This document shows positions 17,138-25,850 of a stretch of DNA of 41,235 nt, piece by piece (position 1 is the stretch's first letter; every line of letters begins with the position of its first letter). Origin of the DNA: RGIG7378 sp045588325 (GTDB taxonomy: Bacteria > Bacillota > Clostridia > RGIG7378); the NCBI GenBank assembly GCA_045588325.1, contig JAZNEA010000030.1:1-41235 (forward strand), given 5' to 3'. The notes beneath the pieces were generated by a model. That model did no database searches. It was not told the origin of the DNA and worked only from the letters and a program-made list of their open reading frames with translations. The position numbers were made by a program, and so were the translations under genes.

Positions 17138-17169
17138 TTTTCAATGACAAATACTTATGATATAAGTAT
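17138..17169 (+). promoter_or_regulatory. Promoter with overlapping inverted repeat
   Basis: TTTTCA (17138-17143), a 17-nt spacer and TATAAG (17161-17166). The inverted repeat ATACTTAT (17151-17158) / ATAAGTAT (17162-17169) covers the -10 box and could be a repressor site for the surface-protein gene. Confidence 0.5.
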
Positions 17170-17172
17170 ATT

Positions 17173-17317
17173 GTAACCCCAAGGACACATAGGCGTTAAG
17201 TGATAATCTTCTCTGCGGAGGCATGGACTCTACCACCTAAGTCCAATCGGTAACATAAAGACTTAAGTTGGAGCGTCATACTCTGTTTGGAGAGTATAGG
17301 CGCTCTTTGTGTTTTTT
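17173..17317 (+). promoter_or_regulatory. Structured leader ending in a terminator hairpin (attenuator candidate)
   Basis: Between the promoter and the surface-protein gene lie hairpin GGACT/AGTCC (17225-17229/17240-17244) and a stacked hairpin GAGCG...ATACTC/GAGTAT...CGCTC (17271-17305) followed by TTTGTGTTTTTT. The segment CCACCTAAGTCC could instead pair with GACTTAAGTTGG (17260-17271), whose last base belongs to the terminator stem, so two folds look mutually exclusive. It matches no riboswitch class that I recognise. Confidence 0.5.
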
Positions 17318-17343
17318 GAATTCAATTTTTATAGGAGGACATT

Positions 17344-20300
17344 ATGAAAAAGAGACATATTTCGTTTGTTGCAATGTTTCTAGTTTGTTGTTTATTTGTT
17401 AGTGGTATGCCATCGCAGGTTATTGCAGCAGCAGACCTTGAAGAGAGTAGTGCCCTCTCTACAGCTAAGATTAAACAAGAAATGTTAGCTACTGTAAGTA
17501 GTAGTAAGATTCTAAATTATGTAGAAGAGGCAGAACTTAAGTCTCATAACTTTGTTAGTCGTTTGCCAGATGAAGAAGATCTGCACTCCTATGTATTCCA
17601 AAATGAAGATGGAAGCAGAACTGCATACTTCTTTAGCGAAAATGTTAAGTATGTAGATAAGGACGGAATAATACAGGAAAAGGATATATCCCTCGCTGCT
17701 ACCAGGGATGGATATAAAACAACCAAAAACGAGGTCTCCGTGAACTTTAGTAACAGCCCATCTGATGGTATTACCATGGGTTACGGAGAGCATACAGTAA
17801 CCTTAAAACCTATCTTCACAACAAAGGGAGTAACGGCGAGCAAGAAGGATAATGCTGTTGAGTATGTGGGATTGTTCGATAACAATACTACTTTGAAATA
17901 TACACCCTTACTATCCGGTATAAAGGAAGATATCGTTCTAACTAAATACACAGGAGTAAATGAGTATTCATTTACGTTAACTACTAATGGTCTTGGATTA
18001 TATGAGAGTGCAAATGGTTACTTCTTAGCGGAGTCAAAGGCAACAAAAGCAATCTTCTATTTAGGAGATGTCATTGCCTATGATGCTAATTATGTGCCGC
18101 ATGAGGGCACACTTACTGTTAAGACAGTTAAGGAGAATCAGGAATACACTATTACAGTTAGTGTGGATGAGAAATTCCTAACTGACAAGGATACAGTATA
18201 CCCAGTTACCATTGATCCAACAATTACAATAAAAGATTCCACCAATGGTTCCGGAGCTATACAGGATGCACCCATATTCTCTGCAAGGCCAAGTAGTAAT
18301 CACGGAACCTATGAGTATGATAGGGTGGGAACACCATCTGCAGATTTTGGTGTAGGCAGGACAGTTATAAGACTGTATGGACTTATTAATTCACAAGCTT
18401 ATAAGAACGCAAGTGTACTTGATATTTTAAGTGTAAAATTCTATGCCAAAGAGGCAACCGGAAGTGCTACCCAGTATGTTAATCTATATCCTCTTCAGAA
18501 TACTGGATGGACGGAAAGTGGCGTTACTTGGAATAATATAGGTGTTTACTATAATTCCCAAAATTATGGTGCAAGCATGGCATATGCTCAGCTTACTGAA
18601 TTTAACATTACAGGTTTAGTTCTTGCATGGAAAACAGGAACATATTCCGCCAACGCAGGCTTTATTATGATGAGTAGTAATGAATCAGCAAACAAGTGCT
18701 TTGTATCGTGTGAACATTCTGACACAAGCAGACACCCATATGTTGTTATGGAGTATAATACGGCATTATCTCTTAATACTACCACAGCTTCTCTTGAAGA
18801 AGGAGAAACATTATCTATCAGTACAGTTGCTAATATTAATCCACAAACTATAACTTGGACTTCAAGCAATAGTGTTGTTGCAACAGTTAGCTCTTCTGGC
18901 ATTGTGACAGCTAGGAAATCAGGAACCGCCAAAATCACAGCTACTTTAGTTGATTCGGATGGTGTAACATGGAGTGCATTCTGCACAATATACGTGCATC
19001 TTCCTGATGGAGTTTATTACTTTAACAACCCTGCAAACAACTACCGAATCGAATTTGTCGGAATGTCCTTTTATGGTGAAAACGAGCCGCTTACAGTATA
19101 TGACAGTGGAACTAATGAGCCTACCCAACGTTTTAGAATGTTTAAAATACAATACATTGGAAATGGAACGTATTGTATTCGCTCAATGCTTGATAATGCA
19201 AAAGGATGGGTAAGGTCAGGATCATCATTAATAAGCAAGACCATACAACGATCAGATGGAAGCTTTTTGGATACTGCAAAATGGAAAATTGAATCAACTG
19301 TAAATGGATATTATATTTACAGCTTGTTTGGAACCAGTCGTACAGTTACATGCCCTGATAATCCGGATGATAATTGGGATATCGTATTGCAGGAGTATTC
19401 TTCGGCAAATATGAAGCAGACTTGGACAATAAAAAAGATCACTGCGTCATATAACGGAGTAGATATTAGGAATGCTGTAAGTAGCCTTGGAGTTGGAAAA
19501 AAACATCAATTAACTGCAACTATGTATTCTACATATAGTGATAATGGGCAGAATGGTATAACATGGACAGTAACTAATGGAACAGGAAGTGCTACAATTA
19601 ATTCTTCTGGTCTCCTAACTGGTATTTCTCCAGGGACTGTTGTCGTTACAGCAACATATAGATATTCATCTTCACAGCAATGGAGCAACTCGCTTACTGT
19701 CAACATAGATGAAAGGTATTTTGCAGAATTAATTGATACCTATGGCTTTACTTCTAGCGAAGTTGCGTTGATTAGATCCTTGTATGATAAAGTTGACACA
19801 AATTTTCCTTACAAAACCTATTTAGAGCGGGCTTGGATGTGCTCCAGACTTTTGGGGGGAATAGTATATGGTGGTGAAATTCCCGTTTTTGGGGAAAATA
19901 GCTTTGATAAATATAAAGACTATTTTGAATGGTATGATGTAGCAGGAGACGTTCTTGGAATCACTTCAGAAGAAAATTATTTTGTAAATATTCTTGGTTA
20001 TTCAGAAAGTGAGTATTTGCTCCTTAAAAATGCTATTACAAACCAGCATCGCGATTGTGATGATTTAGGCGTATCTGATTTTGCTCATTATCAGATCTCA
20101 CTAGCATCTAGATTAACGTATAAGCTTGGTATAGATGGAATTATTTCTAACATATACACAAGTGCTACAGATGAAACCATATCATATTTAGCGGGATGGT
20201 TGGGAGATGCAGTTCTTTTAACTAATGGAACTACAGTCATAGGTAATGATGATTATTGTGCTGATTTAGATGCAGAAAACTCATATCGTTACATTTTAAA

Positions 20301-20616
20301 TGGAACTTCATCTGTAAATGCAATAAGCGAATACTATTGCTCTTTTTCAGATTTTGAAAATCGTGCTACAATATTTCTGGACTATGTGCCCTATGAATTT
20401 ATATGTGATTCTGTGTTCTATGAACTTATCGATAAAGAAATAATAAACCAAATAGCCCAAGCTACTGAACTCGGAGATGACGATCGTGTTGCTTATTATT
20501 TCAGTTTATTAGAAGATGAAGAGTATCATTGGGAACAAATACAGGAGATATATCCCGATACATATAATTTTTTAAGGAGCCTCGAAGATAACCTTGAAAA
20601 TATTGGAGAATACTGA
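17344..20616 (+). CDS. Large secreted multidomain protein with unrecognised C-terminal domain
   Basis: 1090 residues. Signal peptide at 1-30. A DNRLRE/CBM96-like wall or carbohydrate-binding region spans about 305-470 (GWTESGVTWNN, FNITGLVLAW). Two bacterial Ig-like domains lie at about 474-551 and 698-787, each with the ITWT...SGIVTA or SGLLTG pattern. Between them, about 553-697 resembles a ricin-type lectin (GTYCIRSMLDNAKGWV). The last 300 residues form a separate, mostly helical, acidic domain with QHRDCDDLGVSDFAHYQ at 901-917, which I cannot assign. No LPXTG motif or C-terminal anchor is present. AGGAGG lies 5 nt before the ATG. The next gene starts 2 nt after the stop. The modular delivery region plus a distinct C-terminal domain is typical of polymorphic effectors, but an adhesin or a carbohydrate-active enzyme is also possible. 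Confidence 0.8.
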   Translation: MKKRHISFVAMFLVCCLFVSGMPSQVIAAADLEESSALSTAKIKQEMLATVSSSKILNYVEEAELKSHNFVSRLPDEEDLHSYVFQNEDGSRTAYFFSENVKYVDKDGIIQEKDISLAATRDGYKTTKNEVSVNFSNSPSDGITMGYGEHTVTLKPIFTTKGVTASKKDNAVEYVGLFDNNTTLKYTPLLSGIKEDIVLTKYTGVNEYSFTLTTNGLGLYESANGYFLAESKATKAIFYLGDVIAYDANYVPHEGTLTVKTVKENQEYTITVSVDEKFLTDKDTVYPVTIDPTITIKDSTNGSGAIQDAPIFSARPSSNHGTYEYDRVGTPSADFGVGRTVIRLYGLINSQAYKNASVLDILSVKFYAKEATGSATQYVNLYPLQNTGWTESGVTWNNIGVYYNSQNYGASMAYAQLTEFNITGLVLAWKTGTYSANAGFIMMSSNESANKCFVSCEHSDTSRHPYVVMEYNTALSLNTTTASLEEGETLSISTVANINPQTITWTSSNSVVATVSSSGIVTARKSGTAKITATLVDSDGVTWSAFCTIYVHLPDGVYYFNNPANNYRIEFVGMSFYGENEPLTVYDSGTNEPTQRFRMFKIQYIGNGTYCIRSMLDNAKGWVRSGSSLISKTIQRSDGSFLDTAKWKIESTVNGYYIYSLFGTSRTVTCPDNPDDNWDIVLQEYSSANMKQTWTIKKITASYNGVDIRNAVSSLGVGKKHQLTATMYSTYSDNGQNGITWTVTNGTGSATINSSGLLTGISPGTVVVTATYRYSSSQQWSNSLTVNIDERYFAELIDTYGFTSSEVALIRSLYDKVDTNFPYKTYLERAWMCSRLLGGIVYGGEIPVFGENSFDKYKDYFEWYDVAGDVLGITSEENYFVNILGYSESEYLLLKNAITNQHRDCDDLGVSDFAHYQISLASRLTYKLGIDGIISNIYTSATDETISYLAGWLGDAVLLTNGTTVIGNDDYCADLDAENSYRYILNGTSSVNAISEYYCSFSDFENRATIFLDYVPYEFICDSVFYELIDKEIINQIAQATELGDDDRVAYYFSLLEDEEYHWEQIQEIYPDTYNFLRSLEDNLENIGEY

Positions 20617-20618
20617 AA

Positions 20619-21068
20619 ATGAGGTTAAATAAAATTAGTAGAAAGCAAAAGATTTTTATTGGTATTATCCTGTTATCGATAATAATATCGATTCCCCCTA
20701 TGATAGCATCCTGGGGGACTTACTTTGAAACTCCTTCTACAGATGATATCTTTGGTTCGGTTTGGGATAAAGAATTCCATATTACCGTTATGATTCCATA
20801 TTGCATTTCATTGTTAGTATTGTTTCTTAGTGGATATCGCTGTCTTGCTCCCTCCACTCTCATTTCCTTGCGGTTGTATCATGCATCAATTGCTCTGTCT
20901 TTATTCGTAATATGGACATATGGATTGACAGCAATAGGCCTGTCTGGATTCATAGGCAAATTGATTGTAATCAGCGCTGCATTATCTGTTTTTATTATGC
21001 CTGTAAACATCATTCTATATTTGATCGGAAGAAACATAAACAATAAGCACACAGGTGAAATTAAATAG
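20619..21068 (+). CDS. Four-helix membrane protein coupled to the large surface protein
   Basis: 149 residues with hydrophobic helices at about 11-31, 55-73, 87-107 and 112-134, a basic N-terminus (MRLNKISRKQK) and a basic C-terminus. It starts 2 nt after the previous stop with no clear ribosome site of its own, so it should be translated together with the large protein. No family recognised. Its position and size suit an immunity or export-helper role, but that is inference. It shares the AT-rich base use of the preceding gene, and both lie inside the 21-nt-repeat-bounded segment. Confidence 0.7.
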   Translation: MRLNKISRKQKIFIGIILLSIIISIPPMIASWGTYFETPSTDDIFGSVWDKEFHITVMIPYCISLLVLFLSGYRCLAPSTLISLRLYHASIALSLFVIWTYGLTAIGLSGFIGKLIVISAALSVFIMPVNIILYLIGRNINNKHTGEIK

Positions 21069-21180
21069 CCAAAGTAACAGCTTGTTTAGTAGTTGCATTA
21101 TGGCTTCATCCGAAAAGGTGAGGCCTTCCTTATTTACAGGAAACAGGATTTACTTAGAAGTAATCAGAAGCGAATATAGA

Positions 21181-21201
21181 CCGTGAAGATTGGTTTACTA
21201 C
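21181..21201 (+). repeat. 21-nt direct repeat, right copy
   Basis: Identical to 16008-16028. It lies just upstream of the lipoprotein gene and marks the right edge of the AT-rich segment. Confidence 0.9.
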
Positions 21202-21249
21202 CTATCACCTAGAGTGGTATACTCAAATCAAAAACACTGGAGGAACACT

Positions 21250-22314
21250 ATGGGCAGAAAGGTTTTGTTGATTATCCTCAGCTTTTGTCTTGCTTTTGTT
21301 GTTACCGCTTGTGAATTGCCAAGCTTTGGTGGTAATAAGGTAGACCCCGGCTGGGTTTACGAAGAGGTAGATGGTGGTATTATGATCACCGGCTACACTG
21401 GAGACGCAGAGTCACCGTCTATACCTTGGGAGATTAATGGCAAGGAAGTGGTCTGCATTAAGTCAGGGGATAACTATAACTTTACATCGATAAGTCTATA
21501 TCCCTTTAATTGCCTCTATAAGGGCGACGATGGTAGCTTTTATCTGAATAGTAATGGCGGAGACAGAGTCATTCAGCTCGGTGGTTCTCTAACAGCACGA
21601 GTTGGGTTCAATTTGTTCTTTGGGAAATATAACATCAAGGTTGTCAATGATAAGGAGTGCGACGTTTGCTACGAGGACTTCCAAAAGGAAGATTTTGTAA
21701 ATGTGTCTTGGGAATTATCCGGATCAGAAGCTCACCCATATTCTATTTCCTTGTTGTTTAGTGAGGATGGAAAGGTCCTTGTGACGGATCATGGAACAGA
21801 GACGGAAACAGAGGGAACATATACATACTCCGCAGGCATTATTAATGTGATATATGGTGGTGAGACCACAGAGTTTATGTTGCTGGGTGATGATTTGGTT
21901 TGCTGGGAGGCAGATAACTACTTTTCCAAGATTATGGATGAGCCATACCTGACAGTGTTTAGTTTGCCCGATTATAATCGGGATTTCCTCTCATTTGCCA
22001 ATTCAGGGAACTATTGGACAAATGATTCCGAATCAGGAACGTCCGGCGGGAGCACATGCACAATTAAATTTGGCAGATCAAACGATTATGCCTCAGCCCC
22101 AGGAGAGAATATTTCGATGGTCGTACCTACTCTTAACATATCCCATGATGGTACCGATTCTACCTTGTTCCCAGCAGGCACATACGAATACAAGGTTATG
22201 GGCAATAGAATAGTCTTTGGCGAGAATTATATGTATAGTTTCAGAATTCTGGAGGGCTATATTCTGCAGGATGGACATCACAACGTTTACGTTATGGTAT
22301 ATCCTCAACCTTAG
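21250..22314 (+). CDS. Lipoprotein of unknown function
   Basis: 354 residues. The signal peptide ends in the lipobox VTAC (LAFVVTACELPSFGG), so the mature protein should be lipidated on the outer face of the membrane. The middle has a short beta-rich unit (FSEDGKVLVTDHGTETETEGTYTY) like the glycine/threonine-rich repeats of Clostridia lipoproteins. I set the start at 21250, with GGAGG 6 nt upstream; an open extension of 20 codons lacks a ribosome site. It forms an operon with the next two genes. No enzymatic motif seen. Confidence 0.8.
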   Translation: MGRKVLLIILSFCLAFVVTACELPSFGGNKVDPGWVYEEVDGGIMITGYTGDAESPSIPWEINGKEVVCIKSGDNYNFTSISLYPFNCLYKGDDGSFYLNSNGGDRVIQLGGSLTARVGFNLFFGKYNIKVVNDKECDVCYEDFQKEDFVNVSWELSGSEAHPYSISLLFSEDGKVLVTDHGTETETEGTYTYSAGIINVIYGGETTEFMLLGDDLVCWEADNYFSKIMDEPYLTVFSLPDYNRDFLSFANSGNYWTNDSESGTSGGSTCTIKFGRSNDYASAPGENISMVVPTLNISHDGTDSTLFPAGTYEYKVMGNRIVFGENYMYSFRILEGYILQDGHHNVYVMVYPQP

Positions 22315-22335
22315 ATGCGAAACCAGGAGGACAGC

Positions 22336-23205
22336 ATGAGAAATCTAACTATCAAGAGGAACAAGAGTTTCGTCGGATGCCTGGCTACTATTCAGGTATA
22401 TATCGAGGATCCCAACCAGCCAGATATTGTTATCAATGGGGTGCCATGTCGCATGCTTGGCGCATTGAGAAATGGACAGGAGGCTACATACCAGGTCGGA
22501 GACCAGTCTGCCAGAGTGTTTGTAGTAGCGGATGCCCTCTCAAGGAACTACGCCAATGATTGTTATCGTTTGCCAGAGGGCCATGAGGACATCTACATCA
22601 CAGGTAGCAACAAATTAAGAGTGGGCCTGGGGAATATGCTGTTTTTTGACAACAACGATTCAGAAGAGGCCATAGCTCATCATAAGCAAAACAACAAAAA
22701 GGGATGGCTGCTTATTATAGCAGTTGTTATTGTCAGCATGGCTGTTGGCGTAATTGCAGCTATGACGGGACTGTCTACCGGAGGGACCTCTGCGCCCAGA
22801 GAATTTAACGATGCAGGTATGTCTATTACGCTGACAGGCAAATTCAGAAAGCAAGCTCATTCAGGATTCACAGTGAGCTATATCTCTGATGATGTGATAA
22901 TGTTTGGAGCAGAGGAGAAATTTTCGCTCTTGGCAGGACTGGAAGATTACACCCTGAGGGAATATGCAGAAGCGATCATTGAGGGCAACGATATTAAGGA
23001 TTGCAGAGTCAATGTGACCGATGGGCTCACATGGTTTGAATATAAGGAATATGTGACCTCGTCAAAGACTGATTTTGTGTACAAGGCATTTGTGTTTAAG
23101 ACAGATGAGGCATTCTGGCTAATACAATTTGCTGCTTCGGAGGAGCAGATGCCTGAGTATTCCGAGGACATTTTGCAATGGGCCAAGAGTATTAGCTTTG
23201 AGTGA
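22336..23205 (+). CDS. Single-pass membrane protein with conserved N-terminal cytoplasmic domain
   Basis: 289 residues. The N-terminal part (1-105; LTIKRNKSFVGCLATIQVYIED, then INGVPCRMLGALRNGQE) looks like a small beta domain that I have seen at the start of many Clostridia membrane proteins, function unknown. One helix at about 124-146 (GWLLIIAVVIVSMAVGVIAAM) precedes an extracytoplasmic domain. AGGAGG is 5 nt before the ATG at 22336. It shares a reading frame with the preceding lipoprotein, whose TAG stop lies 21 nt upstream. A bridge between inside and surface is inference. Confidence 0.75.
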   Translation: MRNLTIKRNKSFVGCLATIQVYIEDPNQPDIVINGVPCRMLGALRNGQEATYQVGDQSARVFVVADALSRNYANDCYRLPEGHEDIYITGSNKLRVGLGNMLFFDNNDSEEAIAHHKQNNKKGWLLIIAVVIVSMAVGVIAAMTGLSTGGTSAPREFNDAGMSITLTGKFRKQAHSGFTVSYISDDVIMFGAEEKFSLLAGLEDYTLREYAEAIIEGNDIKDCRVNVTDGLTWFEYKEYVTSSKTDFVYKAFVFKTDEAFWLIQFAASEEQMPEYSEDILQWAKSISFE

Positions 23206-23243
23206 TGGGGTAACAGCCATATAGAGATAACTAAGGGGGATTT

Positions 23244-25154
23244 ATGAGTAAGTTGTTTAAGAGAATACTGGTTTTGGCCTTGGCTTTGATCACTGTTCTA
23301 TCCATTAGCATAGCAGTTTCTGCAGATGACCAGTCAACGGTGACCATTCTGTTTACCCACGATTTGCATTCGCATTTCCTGCCAACTGCAGAGGATGATG
23401 GTGGCACTTATGGTGGATATGCCAGGCTTATGACGGTGATCAATCAGCAGAAGGACAAGCATCCCAATGCGCTGTTGTTGGATGGTGGAGATTTCTCCAT
23501 GGGATCCCTGTTCCAGACGGCATACGCCACATCCGCGTTAGAGCTCCGCCTTATGGGCGCCATGGGGTACGACGTCACTACCTTGGGCAATCACGAGTAC
23601 GACTATTTGCCCAGCGGTCTAGCATCAATGCTCAATAGCGCTGTCAATAGCGGAGATAGGCTCCCTGCCATTTCTGTGTCCAACTACCTGCCTCCTGAGG
23701 AGGGACAGGATGGTTATACTCAGGATTCTGCTGCTGTGTTGGATGCATTTGAGAAATACGGCGTTGAGCAATACGTAATAATAGAGCGTGGCGGAGTTTA
23801 TTTTGTGGTCTTTGGAGTTTTCGGATACGACTCTGACGCATGTGCGCCTAACTCAGGCATGATATTGCAGGAACCTGCAGTTGTCGCACAGAAGGTTGTT
23901 GACAAGGCGACAGCCGAGGTTAAGTCCAAATACGGTGTAGAGCCAGTTGTTATTGCCCTCTCTCATTGTGGCACCGATGGTGGCAAGGGAGAAGACTACG
24001 AATTGGCAACTAAAGTAAATGGCATTGACCTTATTATTTCCGGACATACCCATACGACATTAGAAGAGGCTATAGTCGTTGACGACACATATATTGTCTC
24101 TGCAGGAGAATATGGCAAAAACCTTGGCGTTGTACAGTTTAGCTACTCCAAGGATGGCAAGGTCACATTTAAGGACTATGACATGATTGCCATCGACGAG
24201 ACTGTGGCTGAGGATGCGGCTATCGCAGCACTTGTTGAGTCATACAAAAAGGATGTAGAGGAAAACTACCTTTCCAAGTATGGCATGACATTTGACCAGG
24301 TGGTTACAAACAATACATACACCTTTGACTCCGTCACAGATGTATACGCCACAGCCCACGAGTCAACTTTGGGCAATCTGTTCTCAGACGCATACAAGTG
24401 GGCGGTTGAGCAGGCTACGGGCCAGCAGGTTGCGGTGGCGCTGACTGCATCGGGAGTTATCCGTGAGTCTATTCCTTTGGGACAGGTAACCGTTTCTGAT
24501 GTGTTTAATACATCCTCTCTTGGCGTAGGCACAGAGGGAGAACTCATTGCAGTTTATATCACAGGCAAGGACCTTAAGTGCGCCCTGGAGGTGGATGCAT
24601 CTGTTTATCCAATAATGAAGTCTGCACAGCTGTTCTTTGCAGGTGTCGAATACTCCTTTAACACCAACAGGATGATTTTCAACAAGGTGGACTATGCTAT
24701 GCTCCGCAATAATGACGGAACGTTGTCTGAGATCCAGGATGACAAGCTGTATATGGTAGTCACAGGTATGTACGCAGGTCAGATGTTGGGCTCCGTCAAA
24801 GAATCCTCCTTCGGTTTACTGAACATAACTCCCAGAGATGCCGAGGGCAATCCCATCGATGTGGCAAAACTCAAGGACTACGTGGTACACGATGAGAATG
24901 GCAACCCAGTTAAGGAGTGGTACGCAATCGCCAGCTACATACAGGCAATGGGTGGCACCATGGATGCCAAGTACGCATCGACAGATGGCCGCAAGGTGGT
25001 TTATTCCAGCTGGAATCCAGTCAAGCTGTTGAGGGCAGCCAACATATTCACGTATGTACTGCTGGTGATTATAGCTATACTGATAGCTGTAGTTGTATTG
25101 GTAGTGAGGGCTGTGGTTCGCAGGGTTAAGAGGCGCAGAGCAACTGCTGAATAG
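23244..25154 (+). CDS. Surface 5'-nucleotidase / UshA-type metallophosphatase
   Basis: 636 residues. Signal peptide at 1-27. The metallophosphatase domain has THDLHSHF (Asp40, His42), GGDFSMGS (Asp83), GNHEYD (Asn116, His117), a histidine in ALSHCGTDGG, and GHTH. The 5'-nucleotidase C-terminal domain follows from about 350 (SNLFSDAYKWA-like GNLFSDAYKW, then GVIRESIPLGQVTVSDVF). A C-terminal helix and an RRVKRRR tail anchor it. It should release phosphate and nucleosides from extracellular nucleotides. A GGGGG site precedes the ATG. Last gene before a strong terminator. Confidence 0.93.
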   Translation: MSKLFKRILVLALALITVLSISIAVSADDQSTVTILFTHDLHSHFLPTAEDDGGTYGGYARLMTVINQQKDKHPNALLLDGGDFSMGSLFQTAYATSALELRLMGAMGYDVTTLGNHEYDYLPSGLASMLNSAVNSGDRLPAISVSNYLPPEEGQDGYTQDSAAVLDAFEKYGVEQYVIIERGGVYFVVFGVFGYDSDACAPNSGMILQEPAVVAQKVVDKATAEVKSKYGVEPVVIALSHCGTDGGKGEDYELATKVNGIDLIISGHTHTTLEEAIVVDDTYIVSAGEYGKNLGVVQFSYSKDGKVTFKDYDMIAIDETVAEDAAIAALVESYKKDVEENYLSKYGMTFDQVVTNNTYTFDSVTDVYATAHESTLGNLFSDAYKWAVEQATGQQVAVALTASGVIRESIPLGQVTVSDVFNTSSLGVGTEGELIAVYITGKDLKCALEVDASVYPIMKSAQLFFAGVEYSFNTNRMIFNKVDYAMLRNNDGTLSEIQDDKLYMVVTGMYAGQMLGSVKESSFGLLNITPRDAEGNPIDVAKLKDYVVHDENGNPVKEWYAIASYIQAMGGTMDAKYASTDGRKVVYSSWNPVKLLRAANIFTYVLLVIIAILIAVVVLVVRAVVRRVKRRRATAE

Positions 25155-25173
25155 TAATGTAAAGAATGACAAA

Positions 25174-25207
25174 AATAGGGCACACCTTTTAACGGGTGTG
25201 CCCTATT
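25174..25207. terminator. Bidirectional terminator
   Basis: A perfect 13-bp stem (AATAGGGCACACC with GGTGTGCCCTATT) around TTTTAACG lies between converging genes, with A-rich and T-rich flanks. Confidence 0.92.
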
Positions 25208-25232
25208 ACTATTTGACGAAAAAGTTGGGTGA

Positions 25233-25457
25233 TTAGTCCTTCTTGTAACCGATGTTCTTTGCCTTGGCGGGATCAAATGTCAGATTGCAAATAGAGGCGA
25301 CCAGAGCATAAATGCCGAATGTAATCATTGTAAGGAAAATGTAGCATCCTGTCCTGGAAGTAAAACCATCTGGCTTAAGGGAGGTGTGGTTGATGATAAG
25401 GCTGCCAATCCATCCCAAAAAGAAGGTGAGTAAGAAACGTACGACTTTGTTATCCAT
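25233..25457 (-). CDS. Small two-helix membrane protein (TM2-like)
   Basis: 74 residues: helix at about 5-22 (VVRFLLTFFLGWIGSLII), loop NHTSLKPDGFTSRTG, second helix, then a NLTFDPAKAKNIGY tail. This pattern recurs in many Clostridia as a short conserved membrane protein, related in shape to the TM2 group, without known function. The ATG at 25457 has GGAGG 8 nt upstream; ten earlier codons are open without a ribosome site. It appears monocistronic, ending at the shared terminator. Confidence 0.7.
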   Translation of the reverse strand: MDNKVVRFLLTFFLGWIGSLIINHTSLKPDGFTSRTGCYIFLTMITFGIYALVASICNLTFDPAKAKNIGYKKD

Positions 25458-25573
25458 TATGTGTTCCTCCAAAAATAATATATACATTCATCTATTAATG
25501 AATAGCTATATTTTATCATAGGTTCCGGTGATTGTCATCAGTGGGGAAATGAGCCCCTGCGAAAATTGGGCAA

Positions 25574-25603
25574 TTGACAGTGTAGTGGGTATTATGGTAA
25601 AGT
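25574..25603 (+). promoter_or_regulatory. Promoter of the SCIFF operon
   Basis: Perfect TTGACA at 25574-25579, an 18-nt spacer and TAAAGT at 25598-25603; the leader to the ATG is about 30 nt. Confidence 0.65.
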
Positions 25604-25638
25604 AACCCAGAGAATAATTCTTAATAGAAGGTGATACT

Positions 25639-25791
25639 ATGGAACATATTAAGACTATCGAGACTCGTAACCTGTGCGACAGCGCCAACAATGGCGGTTG
25701 CGGTGAGTGCCAGACTTCTTGCCAGTCCGCTTGCAAGACAAGCTGTGGCATCGCCAACCAGCAGTGTGAGAACACTAAGGAGAGCAAGTAA
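25639..25791 (+). CDS. scfA: SCIFF ranthipeptide precursor
   Basis: 50-residue peptide. The block CGECQTSCQSACKTSCG carries five cysteines (21, 24, 28, 32, 36), with Cys43 making the six in forty-five that name the family (TIGR03973). Cys13 in the leader is additional. The leader MEHIKTIETRNL is family-like. It is modified by the radical SAM enzyme encoded next, forming thioether bonds from Cys to non-alpha carbons. An AGAAGG site lies about 7 nt before the ATG. The terminator hairpin between the two genes should leave more precursor than enzyme message. Confidence 0.96.
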   Translation: MEHIKTIETRNLCDSANNGGCGECQTSCQSACKTSCGIANQQCENTKESK

Positions 25792-25806
25792 TTGCACGAA
25801 CGTAAG

Positions 25807-25833
25807 TGCCGCCGATACGGCGGCATTTTTTTT
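25807..25833 (+). terminator. Partial terminator between precursor and maturase
   Basis: TGCCGCCG (25807-25814) pairs with CGGCGGCA (25818-25825) and eight T residues follow. It is likely a leaky terminator that sets the precursor to enzyme ratio, as in many RiPP operons. Confidence 0.9.
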
Positions 25834-25850
25834 GCTAAGGAGATTGTCTG

